From Eupeodes corollae (lineage: Eukaryota > Arthropoda > Insecta > Diptera > Syrphidae), in the NCBI RefSeq assembly GCF_945859685.1, contig NC_079147.1, forward strand, positions 57,752,946 to 57,816,945: DNA of 64,000 nt, in the 5' to 3' direction. The position numbers were made by a program, and so were the translations under genes. Below, in pieces: positions 25,370 through 36,370 of the stretch. Position 1 is the stretch's first letter. Every line of letters starts with the position of its first letter. The notes under the pieces are model-generated. The model did no database searches and was not told the origin of the DNA. It was given only the letters and a program-made list of their open reading frames with translations.

Positions 25370-26270
25370 TTTATAATTTCGCTTACAGAAAAAACTGCAG
25401 CGAAAGCCATTAAAATGAAGAAATGCGTGGGCCAATCGTTGCTAACAATATGTCCCGAAGCAGATTCAAGGAAATTAAAAACGAAACATTGTGCCATACA
25501 TGCATTAAAAACTTTCGGTTGATGAGTCAATAGTCAAATACTACCTAAGCCACTCTTCGAAGCGATTCATTACAAGCAAGTCTGTAAAATTTGGCTTTAA
25601 AAATCAAATGCTAAGAGCAGTTGTTTTTATTTGTACCAATTCGAAAGCTATTTTGAAATCAAAAACGTCACTATGGCAAAACATTAAATGCCCTTTGGAT
25701 CCAGAGTTGTATTTTTTGATAATTTGTTTACATCACGTGATCTGCTTGTTTTGCTGAAACAAAAAGGTTTTCGAGCTATTGGGACTCTACGCGAGTCTAG
25801 AACAAAGAAATGTCCGCTGAAATCAAATGTAAAGAAAAAACAGGGTTCTATGATCACAGATACGATATTGCCTATAAAATACTTTTTGTAAAATGGAATG
25901 ACAACAGTGCTGTTAGTGTAGGCTCAAACTTTGAAATTATCGAACAAATGCATTCCGTTAACCGTCAGTGCTCGAAGGAGAATGCAAAAGTGAATGTAAA
26001 ATAATCGCAAAGTACAATTCAGGGATGAACTTTTTGGTCAAGCCATAGATATTAATCGAATTAAATTTATCGCAAAAAGTAGTGGTCACCACTTTTTACA
26101 GTAATATTAAATTCAGTGATGGTAAATACATGTAAGTTGCATAAAATTGTCTATAACAGCAGCATAGACTTATTGGAGTTTCATCGCACCATTGTTCGTA
26201 ACTGCTTGCGAAATTATGCACATGCTTCAGCGTCTTCTAAGCATCATTTCCCGAAATGAATAGTTAAGTA
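25370..26270 (+). pseudogene. piggyBac-like transposase remnant
   Basis: Plus-strand piggyBac (DDE_Tnp_1_7) fragments in several frames. In order: NNMSRSRFKEIK near 25445-25480, DESIVKYY with HSSKRFITSKSVKFGF (25515-25600, the usual first catalytic Asp region), SRVVFFDNLFTSRDLLVLLK (25698-25757, the second Asp in FFDN), GFRAIGTLRESRTKKCPLK, then YDHRYDIAYKILFVKWNDNS (25850-25908) and a downstream segment containing LLEFHRTIVRN near 26170-26210. At least three frameshifts separate these pieces. Terminal repeats and TTAA sites were not identified. Both ends of the protein are missing. Confidence 0.85.
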
Positions 26271-26329
26271 ACTACGCTGTCGACAATGTCATAACAACCA
26301 TTGAAACGAGAGTTATAGTAATACAAAAC

Positions 26330-27300
26330 TGTATGTATTTTTCTTCGACTTCAAAGCACCTGTCGACAAAATTAATCGAGGAGTTCCAAGAGCTGTTCTA
26401 CTAAGGAACTTTTTCGGCAGTGTGGATTGGTGCAGAACTTTCTAACTGTACATTGAGTCTGTCCTTGTATCCTCTTTGATTACTTTCCTGGTGGAGTAGA
26501 TTAAGCAGGAGTTCGTATTAAAGCTTTATTGTTGGCGGATGATATAATTATGTTTCCTTATTCCCCAGAGATTCATGATTAACAGTTTGTACCACAACTG
26601 CAGTTTAAGGAACTCAATTGTCCAAAGGTATGGTTTTTAAAAAAGGTGGAGGTGGAAATTCTTCGACTGAATAATGGACGTATAATGGTAAGACTAACTA
26701 TTTTCTAAATATCATTAAGATGCCTGACTCCCAATTGGTTAGGAAAGTGTTTCTTAAAGCTATCCAAGGCAGTACTAACTTTTACAGAGAGTGGACAAGT
26801 CTCGCAGAAAGTTGTAATCGCAATTTTGCTTTAAAGAAGATGAACGCTAAACGTGTAGAGCCGAATAAATACATGAAGCTTCAAATTTTCTATAAGACAA
26901 ATATACAGCAGGCTTAGCCATAATTTGGAAGATAGAAACTATTTCCGTGATGAAAACAATATAAGTGAATTACTCACCATAAAATTTAAACCACACAGAC
27001 CAGTATCTGCAATTTAGGGGCAAGGAAAGACATTTTTCATTTCGTAGGGAAGTGTCAAACTTTTAAAGAAGAAGCAGTGCTTTTTTGTCAATAGAGGAAG
27101 TTCTTACAGAACTAAAAGATATGAACGTAGCAAAGTTATGTAAATATTGCAAAATCGCGTTATGGTACGGTGAAAGAATAATTAATGAAGATTTCTATAA
27201 ATTCCAAAATGCTCTTCTGGTTCGCCTTAGCAATGAACAAAATGAAATTATCCATTACTCTGCCAAATGTTTTCAAAATCGTTTTTCTTGATTTATAGAT
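26330..27300 (+). mobile_element. LINE family K, copy 2 (3' fragment)
   Basis: Plus-strand RT debris: FFDFKAPVDKI (motif A remnant, 26340-26372), a LLADDII catalytic motif at 26530-26550, EWTSLAESCN at 26790-26820, then SICNLGARKDIFHFVGKCQT (27005-27055), the C-terminal zinc-like motif (C-x2-C then H and C), and ALWYGERIINEDF near 27150-27195, which matches the end of copy 1. Internal deletions and frameshifts are extensive. Confidence 0.74.
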
Positions 27301-27679
27301 ATTTTTGCTAGAAATTTGATGAAAAAATTCTAGGGTGGAAACGGCTAAGGTGATAATTGACTATTATATTTTTTGATGATCAAATTGACTATCATTGAAT
27401 TTTCCGTCTGTGTAAGCTGATTCAACTCAATTAACAATTCAATTTTTATCTAAATAAAAATATTAAATTGGCTTGTTTTTAACAAAATTCTTGCGTTGCT
27501 TGTGGTTTTTCGAATGTCGTAAGTTTTGTCCGTCACAATAATCTGTTTTTGTACCTAAAAAAGGTTACTGACAAAATTTTCCAAAATATTCATACCATCT
27601 GGAAGACATTTTAAACTTCCCATAGAAAGTTATTGTAATCGCACCGATTTGTCGAATTGAAAAATTTCGACATTTCAAG

Positions 27680-28760
27680 AGTCGAAATTAAAACGTTTGC
27701 AACGTTTTTTCGTCCATGGCTCAAGAATCAGTAGAGATATCGACTTCAAATAAATTTTGTTATACAGATAATAATGCGGAAAGATGCAGAAAGGTTGGTG
27801 GTTTCTGTTATAAATAGCAATTTAAATAAAACCAAAATATTGGTTAACTCTAAATATCTCACGAACCAATAACACAAGAGACTTAAATTATATTCTATAT
27901 TATAAATTGTAACGTGATACCAAACAAATAAATAGTTTTATAAATCAAAAAAACTGAAAAAAAAATGTTGTCACCTCGAAGAATGTACGAACAAAAGTGA
28001 TTTTATCTCCAAATAAATATCTCGCAACGAAAAATAATGTTTTTAACATCGGGTAAAATTTTAAGGAAAATAGACTTGATAGTTTTTTTACGAACAATAA
28101 AAACCTAAAATAATATATCCAAATTTTGGTGAAAATTGATTTTTGATTTGAACATCTTTTAAAGACTAGGATATTGGCTTTAAATTAATATTATCTTATA
28201 AGAAATATTGTTTTCAATATTCGATACAATTTTAAGAAAAATATAATTGACAATTACAAAAAATAAAAACTTGAAAAAAGCGATACTAAAATTTGGTAAA
28301 AATTTATTTTCGACTCAAACATTTTTTCAAACATTAAAAATATTGGAATTTATTTTATCACATAAAAATATTGTTTTCGACATTCTGTAATTTTTATAAA
28401 AATCCAACAGTTTGTTTTTTCATAAGAATTAAAATCTAAAAAAAAAAAATAGTACTCAAATTTGGTAAAAATTGATGTTCGGTCCTCGATATCTCGTGTA
28501 CAATAAAAGATATTTATTTTAAATTGGTACCATTCTTTCAATTTGGATTTGTTTATATGAAAAATAGGTTTTTGACTAAAAATATTGTAAACAAAAATAG
28601 ATTTCTAAATCAAACTATTTCATTATATGCAAAATATTGTTGGTAATTTAAAAATGTTCAAGAATACTTCAACTGACAATTTTTTTCAACAAAACACAAA
28701 CATTTTTTTAGAAAATTGAGTACTTCATCTGAAAATTTAAATATCCCAAAAACTCCCAAA
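27680..28760 (+). repeat. AT-rich tandem array, ~168-bp unit
   Basis: Diverged tandem repeats. The marker ttggt of the aaatttggt core falls at 28126, 28293 and 28462, spacings of 167 and 169. Each unit carries, in order, (a)ataaaaaccta/ttgaaaa, tccaaattttggtgaaaatt, a tttcgac/atatctc segment, a taaatt...ttatc segment, aatattgttttc and a gacattctgtaa-like end followed by tttataaaaatc. Diverged units extend left to about 27680. Single units occur elsewhere in the window, at 4190-4643, 8832-9010, 49885-50066 and 53588-53722. Confidence 0.75.
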
Positions 28761-28924
28761 CCGATTTCGAAGATATTAACAATATATATTAAGCAAAATA
28801 TTAGATTTCATTAAGTATTAGACTGATATGGCTTTACGTACTAGATCCAAACTTGCAGCTTCTTTACACGACTTTAATAGCTATTTTGATATACAAAATG
28901 CCTTTGAATATATTTCAACTTTTG

Positions 28925-28961
28925 CACAGTGTGGTAGATCGCAAATCTAGCTGGACAAAAT
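28925..28961 (+). repeat. Transib left terminal inverted repeat, RSS-like
   Basis: Reads cacagtg (28925-28931), a 23-base spacer (28932-28954), then acaaaatga (28955-28963). This is the layout of a 23-type recombination signal sequence: heptamer CACAGTG and a nonamer whose first six bases match ACAAAA. The resemblance of Transib ends to such signals is established knowledge; the match here was read directly. Confidence 0.93.
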
Positions 28962-28982
28962 GAAAAAAAAAAGTTAAGTCAC

Positions 28983-30726
28983 ATGACTTCTGGGCATTTG
29001 TTTAGCTCGAAATCGAAAAAAAGGAAGATTCAAAGTCTTTTAGATTCAACTGACCCTCAAGAAATTGTTAAGGCTAGTGAGATAGTGCTTCGAAAAATGG
29101 GAAAACGAGATTCAGCCAAGCTTTTGAAAGATTTGTCGGAAGCTTCGTCCAGTAAGGGTACGGAATTGAAAAAACTTTGTAAAAGATATAGTTTTGAGTA
29201 TGTACCTTCAGTGGGCTTTTCTGCTGATGAAGCATTATCTTTAATGGTTGATGCTAATTTGTCGAAACATCAATATGATGTTATTCGGAAAAAAGTCAAC
29301 GCAAAATGTAAAGATCTTTTTCCTTCATATACAAACATTCAAAAAGCTAAGAAAAACTGTTATCCAGCTGAGTTAACAATCACTGAGGTATATGCAAAAA
29401 GTTCACTGCAGTCATTAGTAAATCATACAATTGAGAGGCTTTGCTTGGCTCAACAGGAGGTTTTACTAGGAATAGACGAATTAAAAACTGGCGAAAATCG
29501 TATTAATATTTTGATAAAGTGGGGATGTGATGGGGCTCTGCAAAAGCAGTATAAACAGAAATTTGTTTTGGAGGAGGGCCATACGGATGAAAGTTTATTT
29601 AGTATTTCAATGGTGCCTATTCAAATGAATTTTAGTTCTTCAAAAGAAAAAAAATAATTGTTTGGCAAAATCCAGCTCCTTCATCTACAAGATATTGCCG
29701 TCTAATTAAATTTGTTTTTGCCAAAGAGTCCACTGAATTAATTTCCCAAGAAGTTAATTCAATCCAGCAAGAAATAAGAGATTTGTCTCCAGTTCTTATC
29801 CGAAATAGCGAACAAAGTTTTCATGTCAACTCTACGTTTATGCTTACAATGATAGACGGTAAAATATGTACTGCACTTTCATCTATGACTTCGTCTTCTC
29901 AAACGTGCTTCATATGTGGAGTGAAACCAAGTGAGTTAAATAAACCTCCCGTGATATTAAGTAAAACTGTCGGTCAAAGATCTCTGACCTTTGGAATGTC
30001 TCCGCTACATTCATGGATCCGTTTTATGGAGTGCATATTACATATAGCGTATAAGCTTCCTATTCTGACCTGGCAAGCTCGAGGACCGGAAAATAAAGCC
30101 AAAGTGGCTGAAGTAAAAAAAGGATTCAACAGAGGTTTAGAAGTGAGATGGGGTTGCTTGTAGTTATGCCAACGCAACAGGCAGGTAGTACGAATGATGG
30201 TAATACTGCTAGACGGTTCTTTCGAGCAGCTGAAAAGAGTTCAGAGATTACAGGTGTAAACAAAGAATTAATTGAACGATTTCACATTATTTTGGAAGCT
30301 TTAGGAAGTGGTTTTCCAATAAACGACGATGCTTTTGAAGGTTTCATTATTGCAACAAGGACCTTATATTTAAATGAATACGCTTGGTATATAATGCCAG
30401 TTAGCGTCCACAAAATTCTTTTTCATGGAAAAGATATAGTAAGGTCTTGCATACTTCCTATAGGACAGCTGTCAGAAGAGGCTCAAGAAGCCAGAAATAA
30501 GGACACTAGGAAATTTAGAGAGCTATTTACTAGAAAAACGTCGAGAGTAGATACAAATACAGATCTTTTTAATCGCCTTTTAATTTCATCTGATCCATTT
30601 ATTGCAAGCTTACGGCACAATCTTATTCGAGTTCGAGGTATAATAACAAAAGAAGTTCTTTCACTATTAACTGTTGATGCTCTTGAGGAGGAAGAATCTT
30701 TTTACGACGGATATGAAAGTGAATGA
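28983..30726 (+). pseudogene. Transib transposase (RAG1-core relative), two 1-base deletions
   Basis: Encodes a protein of about 581 residues once two frameshifts are discounted. It starts at ATG 28983, 21 bases inside the left repeat. A loss of one A in the run at 29649-29656 ends the first segment at a TAA (29655-29657). A second one-base loss near 30145 ends the middle segment. Catalytic residues align with RAG1: Asp in KWGCDG (29529-29531; RAG1 D600), Asp in MIDGKI (29855-29857; D708) and Glu in AQEARNKD (30487-30489; E962). Zinc-binding positions are also kept: CFIC, 17 residues after the second Asp, and HKILFH ahead of the Glu. Family members cut at CAC-type ends and paste with a 5-bp duplication. 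The copy cannot make a full protein. Confidence 0.95.
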
Positions 30727-31150
30727 CAAAGTCTATAAGTGTATTTATGAATTATTATTTGTGTTATTAATGTAATAAAGTATAAGCAAGTAAATAAAAA
30801 CAATTATTATACAATTTTGAATTGAGGCTCTACTGTAACAATAGACGACGAACTCCAACTTCTTTCGTAAAAATTCACTTAATAATTGTATTTATCATGT
30901 ATCTTTGTAATATTTAACCTAAATACAAGTATATAAAGCTATAAATAATCTCAGAATGATGAATTTAAGAAACCAAATTTTTGTCTTAAAAAAGTCTGTT
31001 TTCCTGCCAGTGAGACTTTTAAGTTTTGGTCTGTTTTTATTTAAAAAAAAATAGTTTAAAAAAAATACTTGTTGCTTAGAATCATTAATATAATTAAAAT
31101 CATTTTGTATTAAAAAAATTTGAAGAAAGTTACACCAACGCGAGTTATTA

Positions 31151-31187
31151 ATTTTGTCCAGCTAGATTTTCGATCTACTACACTGTG
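31151..31187 (-). repeat. Transib right terminal inverted repeat, RSS-like
   Basis: The reverse complement reads cacagtg, a 23-base spacer, then acaaaatta. It differs from the left end at two positions in the first half of the spacer (g/a and c/a). The heptamer is identical to the left one. The right end is therefore also of the 23-spacer type. Confidence 0.93.
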
Positions 31188-31192
31188 TTTTG

Positions 31193-32784
31193 GTAGGAAA
31201 CTTTATTGTTTTAAAGTAAAGCACACATTTAATGTCGTCATTATAAAATATAATTTGTTATTATGCTTGTTAAACTTTAGAGTAATTATATAATTACTTG
31301 AAATGACTAATTTAAAATAAGAAGTCTAATGGGGGAATAACAATTCCTCTATAAATTCAAAATACATGTTTGAGGTGAACACAATTAACATTTTAATCGA
31401 TTTTAATGTAATAAATCAATCTTACATTCATTTTATTCAAAAACATAACATGATACTTAAACGAGTTTACGTAATTTTCAAAGAAAACTTACTCAAAGAA
31501 CCAAAACTTATAGAGTTTCTTATGGCTTATATGAGGAGTCGAGTCGTATACCTTTTACATACAAACATCATGTTTCTCTTGTTAACATAATTTCGAAACG
31601 GTATGTATGTACGAGTACATATAGAAACAAGAAACATCAAAGCAAATAGAAATTACCTTTGATTTCGTTATAGATTTCATCGAGATTTACATTATATATA
31701 GTTTTATTATAAAGGAAAAGCTAATATTTGCATATCCTTGTCATCTCATAAGGATATAAACAAAAACTATCCTCGTGTCGTTTTCTTATTAATATACACA
31801 CAAAACACACTCCTCCCTAACTTCTTACATCAGGAACACATAATCTAATTTTCTCTCTTCTTAAGATCCCAACATCATCAACCCTCTCTCTGAAGTATGT
31901 CAATCCCTCAAGACAAGGGATAAGTTCCTTGAAGAAATCTCGTCACTATGGTTAATCGAAAATAGTTAGTTCATGTTTGCCCTAACATATTTCCATTATC
32001 CTTATTGGGAAACTATAAAAATCGTATTTACATAGCTCAAAGTAGTTATGTCACTAGCTGCCACATTAATTGGTGTAAATCTCTAGGGTGACATGACGAT
32101 GACGCCACGTCAATATAGCATCGGTTTGCTGTTTGTCTTATTTGATCGAACGAATCCTTTTGATTGGAAAAGGAGGCACATGTTTGTATAGTTTTGAAGA
32201 CGCACGGGCACACTCTGACATATAAAAAGGACTCAAACTCAAACTACTCGAACTTGAATAATAACTATAAAAGCTTAAAATAGAATGGGCACCAATTAAA
32301 ATTATTTATTGTGCGTTTACCGCCGCCGCCGCGCCGCCGCACACCGCTCCCCCACAGCCACCGCCATACAGTGTGTGGTTTTTGTGTGGCATGAATGGTT
32401 ATATGCGTTTTCTATGATTCGTTTGTATGTGTTTGATGTTCATATGAGTCCTTTTTATGCAAATTATTTTATGAAGCTAAACAATATCAGAATGGTCTTT
32501 TTTGCAACAGCTTGTCTGCTGTTGGGAAACAAAACAACTTAATATATGATTTTAATATTTAGGTAAATATACAATTTTCATTATAGACGTGCCACATGTG
32601 TTAGAATTCTGAAAGTAATTAAAATTTTAACTCCATCAAGAATTTTAAGAAATTGCTTGAATTTGGGTCTCGGAAAGGAGGAATAAGGTGTTTGGTGTAT
32701 TCTTTAGTCGAAGAATATGAACTTTTGGTGATTTACGTGACCTTTAAATGCCAATGATTCTCTGAAGAGCTGTGAAAAACTTCT
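31193..32784. other. Unassigned sequence with a TATA-like site and GCC-rich tract
   Basis: No gene recognised. A tataaaaagg word occurs at 32220-32229, and a GCC-triplet tract (ccgccgccgccgcgccgccg) at 32320-32340 lies about 100 bp downstream in the plus direction. Together they could mark a host promoter with a GC-rich leader, but the only short open frame after it (32309-32542) has no known motif. Confidence 0.35.
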
Positions 32785-33010
32785 AAAAAGGTTACTGAGT
32801 AAAATTTACTGCTGTCTTGGGTTCAAAACTTAACCTAAAATTTTACGGGTACTGCCTCATGCGAGGAATTGACACATGAAATTCTTGTCATGAAAAGTGC
32901 TTTCTCAAATTTGCAGTTCGAATTCCAATACTGAAATCACTCGGACACAGAAATAGTTGAGTTTTAAGTCACAAGGCCCTAGTTCTTTACGGATTGTTTA
33001 ATTTATATTT
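32785..33010 (+). repeat. tRNA-derived SINE, degenerate copy
   Basis: A diverged copy of the SINE at 61325-63105. It shares a B-box-like gggttcaaaac (32819-32829), then tgcgaggaattgac, ttcttg-catgaa, agtgctttctcaaat and taagtcacaaggccctagttct in the same order, ending near tttacggattgttt at 32975-33000. The A-box half is barely recognisable. Confidence 0.7.
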
Positions 33011-33623
33011 GCTCTTATTTCCTTTGACGTGTGTTTTGTAGAGTTATTTTAGCTATGAATCCCGGTGTTTTTCGCATCATTTTAACGCGCTGGCTGTGAA
33101 TTTTCACGTAAGCTTTGTCATTAAAACTATGTTAAGAAACGACGTCATTCCGGACATAAAAGACGAAAATGCGTCTGCAGTGACGCAACAACACTAAATT
33201 TGTAAATATTGTAAGACGCAAATGCGTCAACGCAGCGTTACAATGAGTTATAATGACGCAAATGTGCACCGGGACTAAGAAAAGCGCATTTAATACAGCA
33301 AACTCAAACTGTAATGTTGAATGAAAGGGTTGGAATAGTTGAAAAGTTGAAAGTGGTATTTTCTATGTTTACCAAGTGTTAAATCCTTTCGGACTTATTG
33401 GCTTAGACAAGCGACTTCAGGAAATAGCATACTATTGAACAAATAGTCAGCTTCATCATGTTGACCGTAAAATTGTAGTCGTACGCAATACGTATTTGAA
33501 AACAAACCATGACTTTTAAAATAAATTTGCATAGTTTGGAAGCACTATTTAGATTTTAGACTAAAGACAAAATGACTGCCAGTTAAAATAGTATTTAATT
33601 TTAATAATTTAAATTTCTGTATA
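33011..33623. other. Unassigned; clustered TGACGCAA-like words
   Basis: No coding sequence. Between 33140 and 33262 there are two tgacgcaa words (33181, 33253), gacgtcat (33141) and gacgcaaatgcgtca (33214-33228). These resemble bZIP (CRE / C/EBP-ATF) binding sites, but they may only be remains of a CpG-containing repeat. Confidence 0.35.
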
Positions 33624-33647
33624 GAGTAGTCGCTCGATAATGTGAAC
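33624..33647 (+). repeat. Candidate Tigger left terminal repeat
   Basis: Reads gagtagtcgctcgataatg and on to tgaac, preceded by TA at 33622-33623. It resembles the CAGT-type terminal repeats of pogo/Tigger elements. Confidence 0.5.
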
Positions 33648-34389
33648 TAATAAAAACAAGGCGTTTTCCGATTTTAGAAGGATTCAAATTACTTGAACTT
33701 TTTTTAATTCTCAATAAACTGATCAAAATAATCTGTATATCAATCGAATACAACACAGTTTTTTTTACATTGACAGTTTCAACATTTACTGAAAAATATA
33801 CAATTAATTGTGATTATACTTGATTTAAAAAAGCTAAAACTAAATCATAAGAATCAGTTAAATCAATTCCTAATACAAAAAACTTGTAATTTTTGATTGT
33901 CGAATAGCTTGGCTTGACCTTTATATTACCACTGCTCTTAGTTTTAAAAAATTGCTTTTGGTTCATCTTGATCTTCTTACTCAAGCAACGTATTTGTATT
34001 GTTGTTTTGTTGTAGGAACTAGAGTGACTTCGTGGCTTTCATTCTTCGAAATATGGATTAGTTTGTTCAGGTGTAGTTTCTTCTACGATTACCCAACCTA
34101 ATCTCTAACTTCTTGCAAAGAGATTATTTTGTTTTCCATCCATAATTGCAAGAAGTGAAGAAGGGAATTGGCCCCAAGGCAATTGCAGGTTCTTTACAGA
34201 ATGTCTTAATGAACTTTTTTTATTCTAGCATCAAGTTCTTCACTTTCCGTTCCAATAATTTCAATAGGCAATGGTTTTTTGTGGAATGCCTTGACCAAAA
34301 TGTATGTAAAGTGTTTTTTTTTTTAATAGATGCTCAAATGGAATAAGACGAGCTGTGTGTGAGGAATTAACAAAGTTATTTTTTTATTT

Positions 34390-35500
34390 GAAAGGCTCAT
34401 GTATGCCAATAAGTGTGGAGTATGACATCAATCATACACGGTACGGATTCGAGTGGTCCAATTTTCAATGACTCTTTCGTATAGATCGAGCTGAATTTGA
34501 GCAATGGCCTGTGTTATGTTCACCTTTAGGGCATCGGTCAATTGTGTTTTATTTGCATAGACCTGCGACTTCAAGAAACATCACATCAGATAAAAGTGTA
34601 ACGTAGTCAAATCGCACGACTTTGGTGGGCAATTTACATCACCCCTGCGAGAGATAATCTTACCCTCAAATCGTTCATGCAAAATGTCAATCGTGGCGTT
34701 TTCTGTGTGGCACGCAGAGCCGCCGCCGTCCTCAGGAACCACATGCCGTCTAGGCCCATATGGTTTAATTTGGGCCATAAGAAATCAGTTATCATAGTTA
34801 TGTTGCGCTAGCTTATGATGGTGACCACCTCATTAACGCCGTTTTCAAAAAAGTACGGACCAATTACGCCACGCGCGCCACCGCCCCAAATCCACACCAA
34901 ACGGTAACTTTTTGAGGATGCTTTATCACCTGGTGAGCCTCGCGTAGGTTGGTGTTGTCCCATATACGATAATTTTCATCCAAAAATGCGCCTCGTCACT
35001 AAAGATAATTTTCCGGTCAAAATTGGAGTTATCTTCCAAACGATTCAAAGTCCAGTCAGCAAGCAAACGGCGTTGTTGAACTTTGAGCTCCTTGTTCAGT
35101 TGGATCTTGTACGGGTGTAGGCCCAAGTCCCGACGCAAAAGGCCGAGCTCTTGTGCACTGCGAGGAATAGACTGCCTCAGGTTCTGCTGTACACTTTCAC
35201 GGACCGCGGTGATGTTCTCGGCCGATCGTGCGTTCCTTGAACATACGGTTGTTGGCTGATTTTTTACTGAACCTCTCGTCTCAAATTTGGCCACCAAAAA
35301 ATGAAGAGTCGACTGTGAACAGCAACCACACCTACCGTAAAATGGGAGCAATGAATGCAACGTTTGCTTTAACGACCACTCATTTCGATAATAAAGTTTT
35401 ATCATTTAAACGTGCTTTTCAATCGTGTAACATGTCATTCTGATTTGGCATTAACAAGTGACAAGTAACAAAACACCAACGCCAAAATCTAATCGCGCAA
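34390..35500 (-). pseudogene. Tc1/mariner-superfamily transposase (DUF4817 type), copy 2
   Basis: A nearly full-length but broken transposase on the minus strand. The N-terminal helix-turn-helix region (IKLYYRNEWSLKQTLHSLLP, then CSQSTLHFLVAKFETRGSVK) lies at 35260-35400 and a second HTH (ENITAVRESVQQNLRQSIPR) at 35150-35215. The core motif IIFSDEAHFWM is at 34990-35015. GPYFFENGVNEVV-like sequence follows at about 34830-34870. ACHTENATIDILHERFEGK and ISRRGDVNCPPKSCDLT at 34610-34710 contain the last catalytic Asp region (SCDLT). The C-terminal helix (QAIAQIQLDLYERVIENW-like) is at 34450-34520. Frameshifts occur near 34800 and 34950. It sits inside the probable Tigger element. Confidence 0.88.
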
Positions 35501-36270
35501 AATTTAAAACCCTTTATAATATTTTGGGAAAAACATAACTTTTATGTCTCCATCATAAATAGTTATTATTTCTTTGTTGGAGTTACAAGTTCCATTTTCA
35601 TGGAGAAGCAGTTCTCTTTGACAAATTATTTTCTTTTAGATAGCGTTTAACCTGGAAAGTTTAAAAAAAAATTGTGAGTGCAAATTCATGATAAAAATGA
35701 GTTGGTTAAGACAGATTAAATTTAAACAAAGTGCTTACCTCTTTGAAAAACTCATCGTTTAACCAATTTTGAAATATTTCACTGGTCATCAAATCATATT
35801 TTCTGGATCTATAAATCAGCGGAACCTCAAAACCTGACATTTTTTTGGGGCATTTGGAGTTCTAGAAAACTAAAAGAGTAAGCTAGTGTTTTTTCAGATG
35901 CGTTCGTACAGGCCACAAACGTTATCCTTAGTTTCCTAGTTTTCATTCCCGGTCTTGCATGTTCATTAGACAAAACGAGCGTTTTACTATGAAGAAGCTA
36001 CATGACAACTTTTTACCCCATATTTGCTTCAATTTTTGTTCCCAACCTTGTCTCAAAAACTAATTTGCTTTTACGCAGAGCATGTCTATTGAAACTTTAA
36101 AGTTGTAGCCTCTTTGTTTTTTTTATCCACTTGAACAATGCATTTTCCATTTTAGGCATTTTCAAAGCTTCTCTCTCTTTTCTAGTCCTGATTCAATTTA
36201 CTAGCAATGGTAGTAGCTTTTTGAAAATCAATTTTATTTCCATAATTGTTGACCTGAACACACCATATTC
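35500..36270 (-). pseudogene. Tigger/jerky-type transposase remnant (DDE_1)
   Basis: Minus-strand debris with the order typical of CENP-B/Tigger proteins: LKKCLKWKMHCS at 36120-36180 (a DNA-binding region resembling ALYKWF-type CENP-B sequence), MLCVKANQFL near 36060-36090, CVRTHLKKH followed by NSKCPKKMSGF near 35840-35910, VPLIYRSRKYDLMTSEIFQN then WLNDEF (35760-35830), and YLKENNLSKRTA with DGDIKVMFFPKIL at 35520-35650. It is cut at about 35500-35515 where the mariner-like copy begins. Many stops. The C-terminal remainder may lie at 33650-34380 but I could not confirm that. Confidence 0.62.
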
Positions 36271-36289
36271 TTCAGCTTATACAAATCCA

Positions 36290-36370
36290 GGATGTCGAGA
36301 ATTTTAATAACGTAAAATTCCTAGTTCTCAACGGACTGTTGCGCCACCTAATTTATTTATTTATTTAAAT
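36290..36370 (+). repeat. SINE 3'-end fragment with (TTTA)n tail
   Basis: Contains cctagttctcaacggactgt followed by tgcgccacc and a tatttatttatttaaa tail (36320-36370). This matches the last ~75 bp of the SINE at 61325-63105 (ggttctctacggactgttgc, then gccac). Only the 3' end is present, so it is a 5'-truncated insertion. Confidence 0.78.

Larger units (their letters stand above)
28925..31187 (+). mobile_element. Transib DNA transposon, complete with TIRs and TSD
   Basis: A 2263-bp element. Its ends are 37-bp inverted repeats (28925-28961 and 31151-31187) differing at 2 positions, and both begin CACAGTG. The 5 bases before it (28920-28924) and after it (31188-31192) are both TTTTG, the 5-bp duplication expected for Transib. 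It encodes one RAG1-core-like transposase, listed separately. About 420 bp of AT-rich sequence lies between the stop codon and the right end, with polyadenylation-like aataaa words near 30773. The termini are close to perfect and the coding damage is limited to two single-base deletions, so it is probably a fairly young, recently inactivated copy (inference). Confidence 0.96.

Noticed and set aside
28925..31187. A 12-spacer signal at one Transib end (RAG-like asymmetry)
   Set aside because: Counting gives 23 bases at both ends; no second nonamer-like block occurs at 12 bases.
33650..34380. C-terminal part of the Tigger transposase
   Set aside because: Position and orientation would fit, but no motif could be read with confidence, so it was left unassigned.
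20280..35500. Active mariner-like transposons with matching terminal repeats
   Set aside because: Both copies are frameshifted, and convincing inverted ends could not be paired by eye in either.
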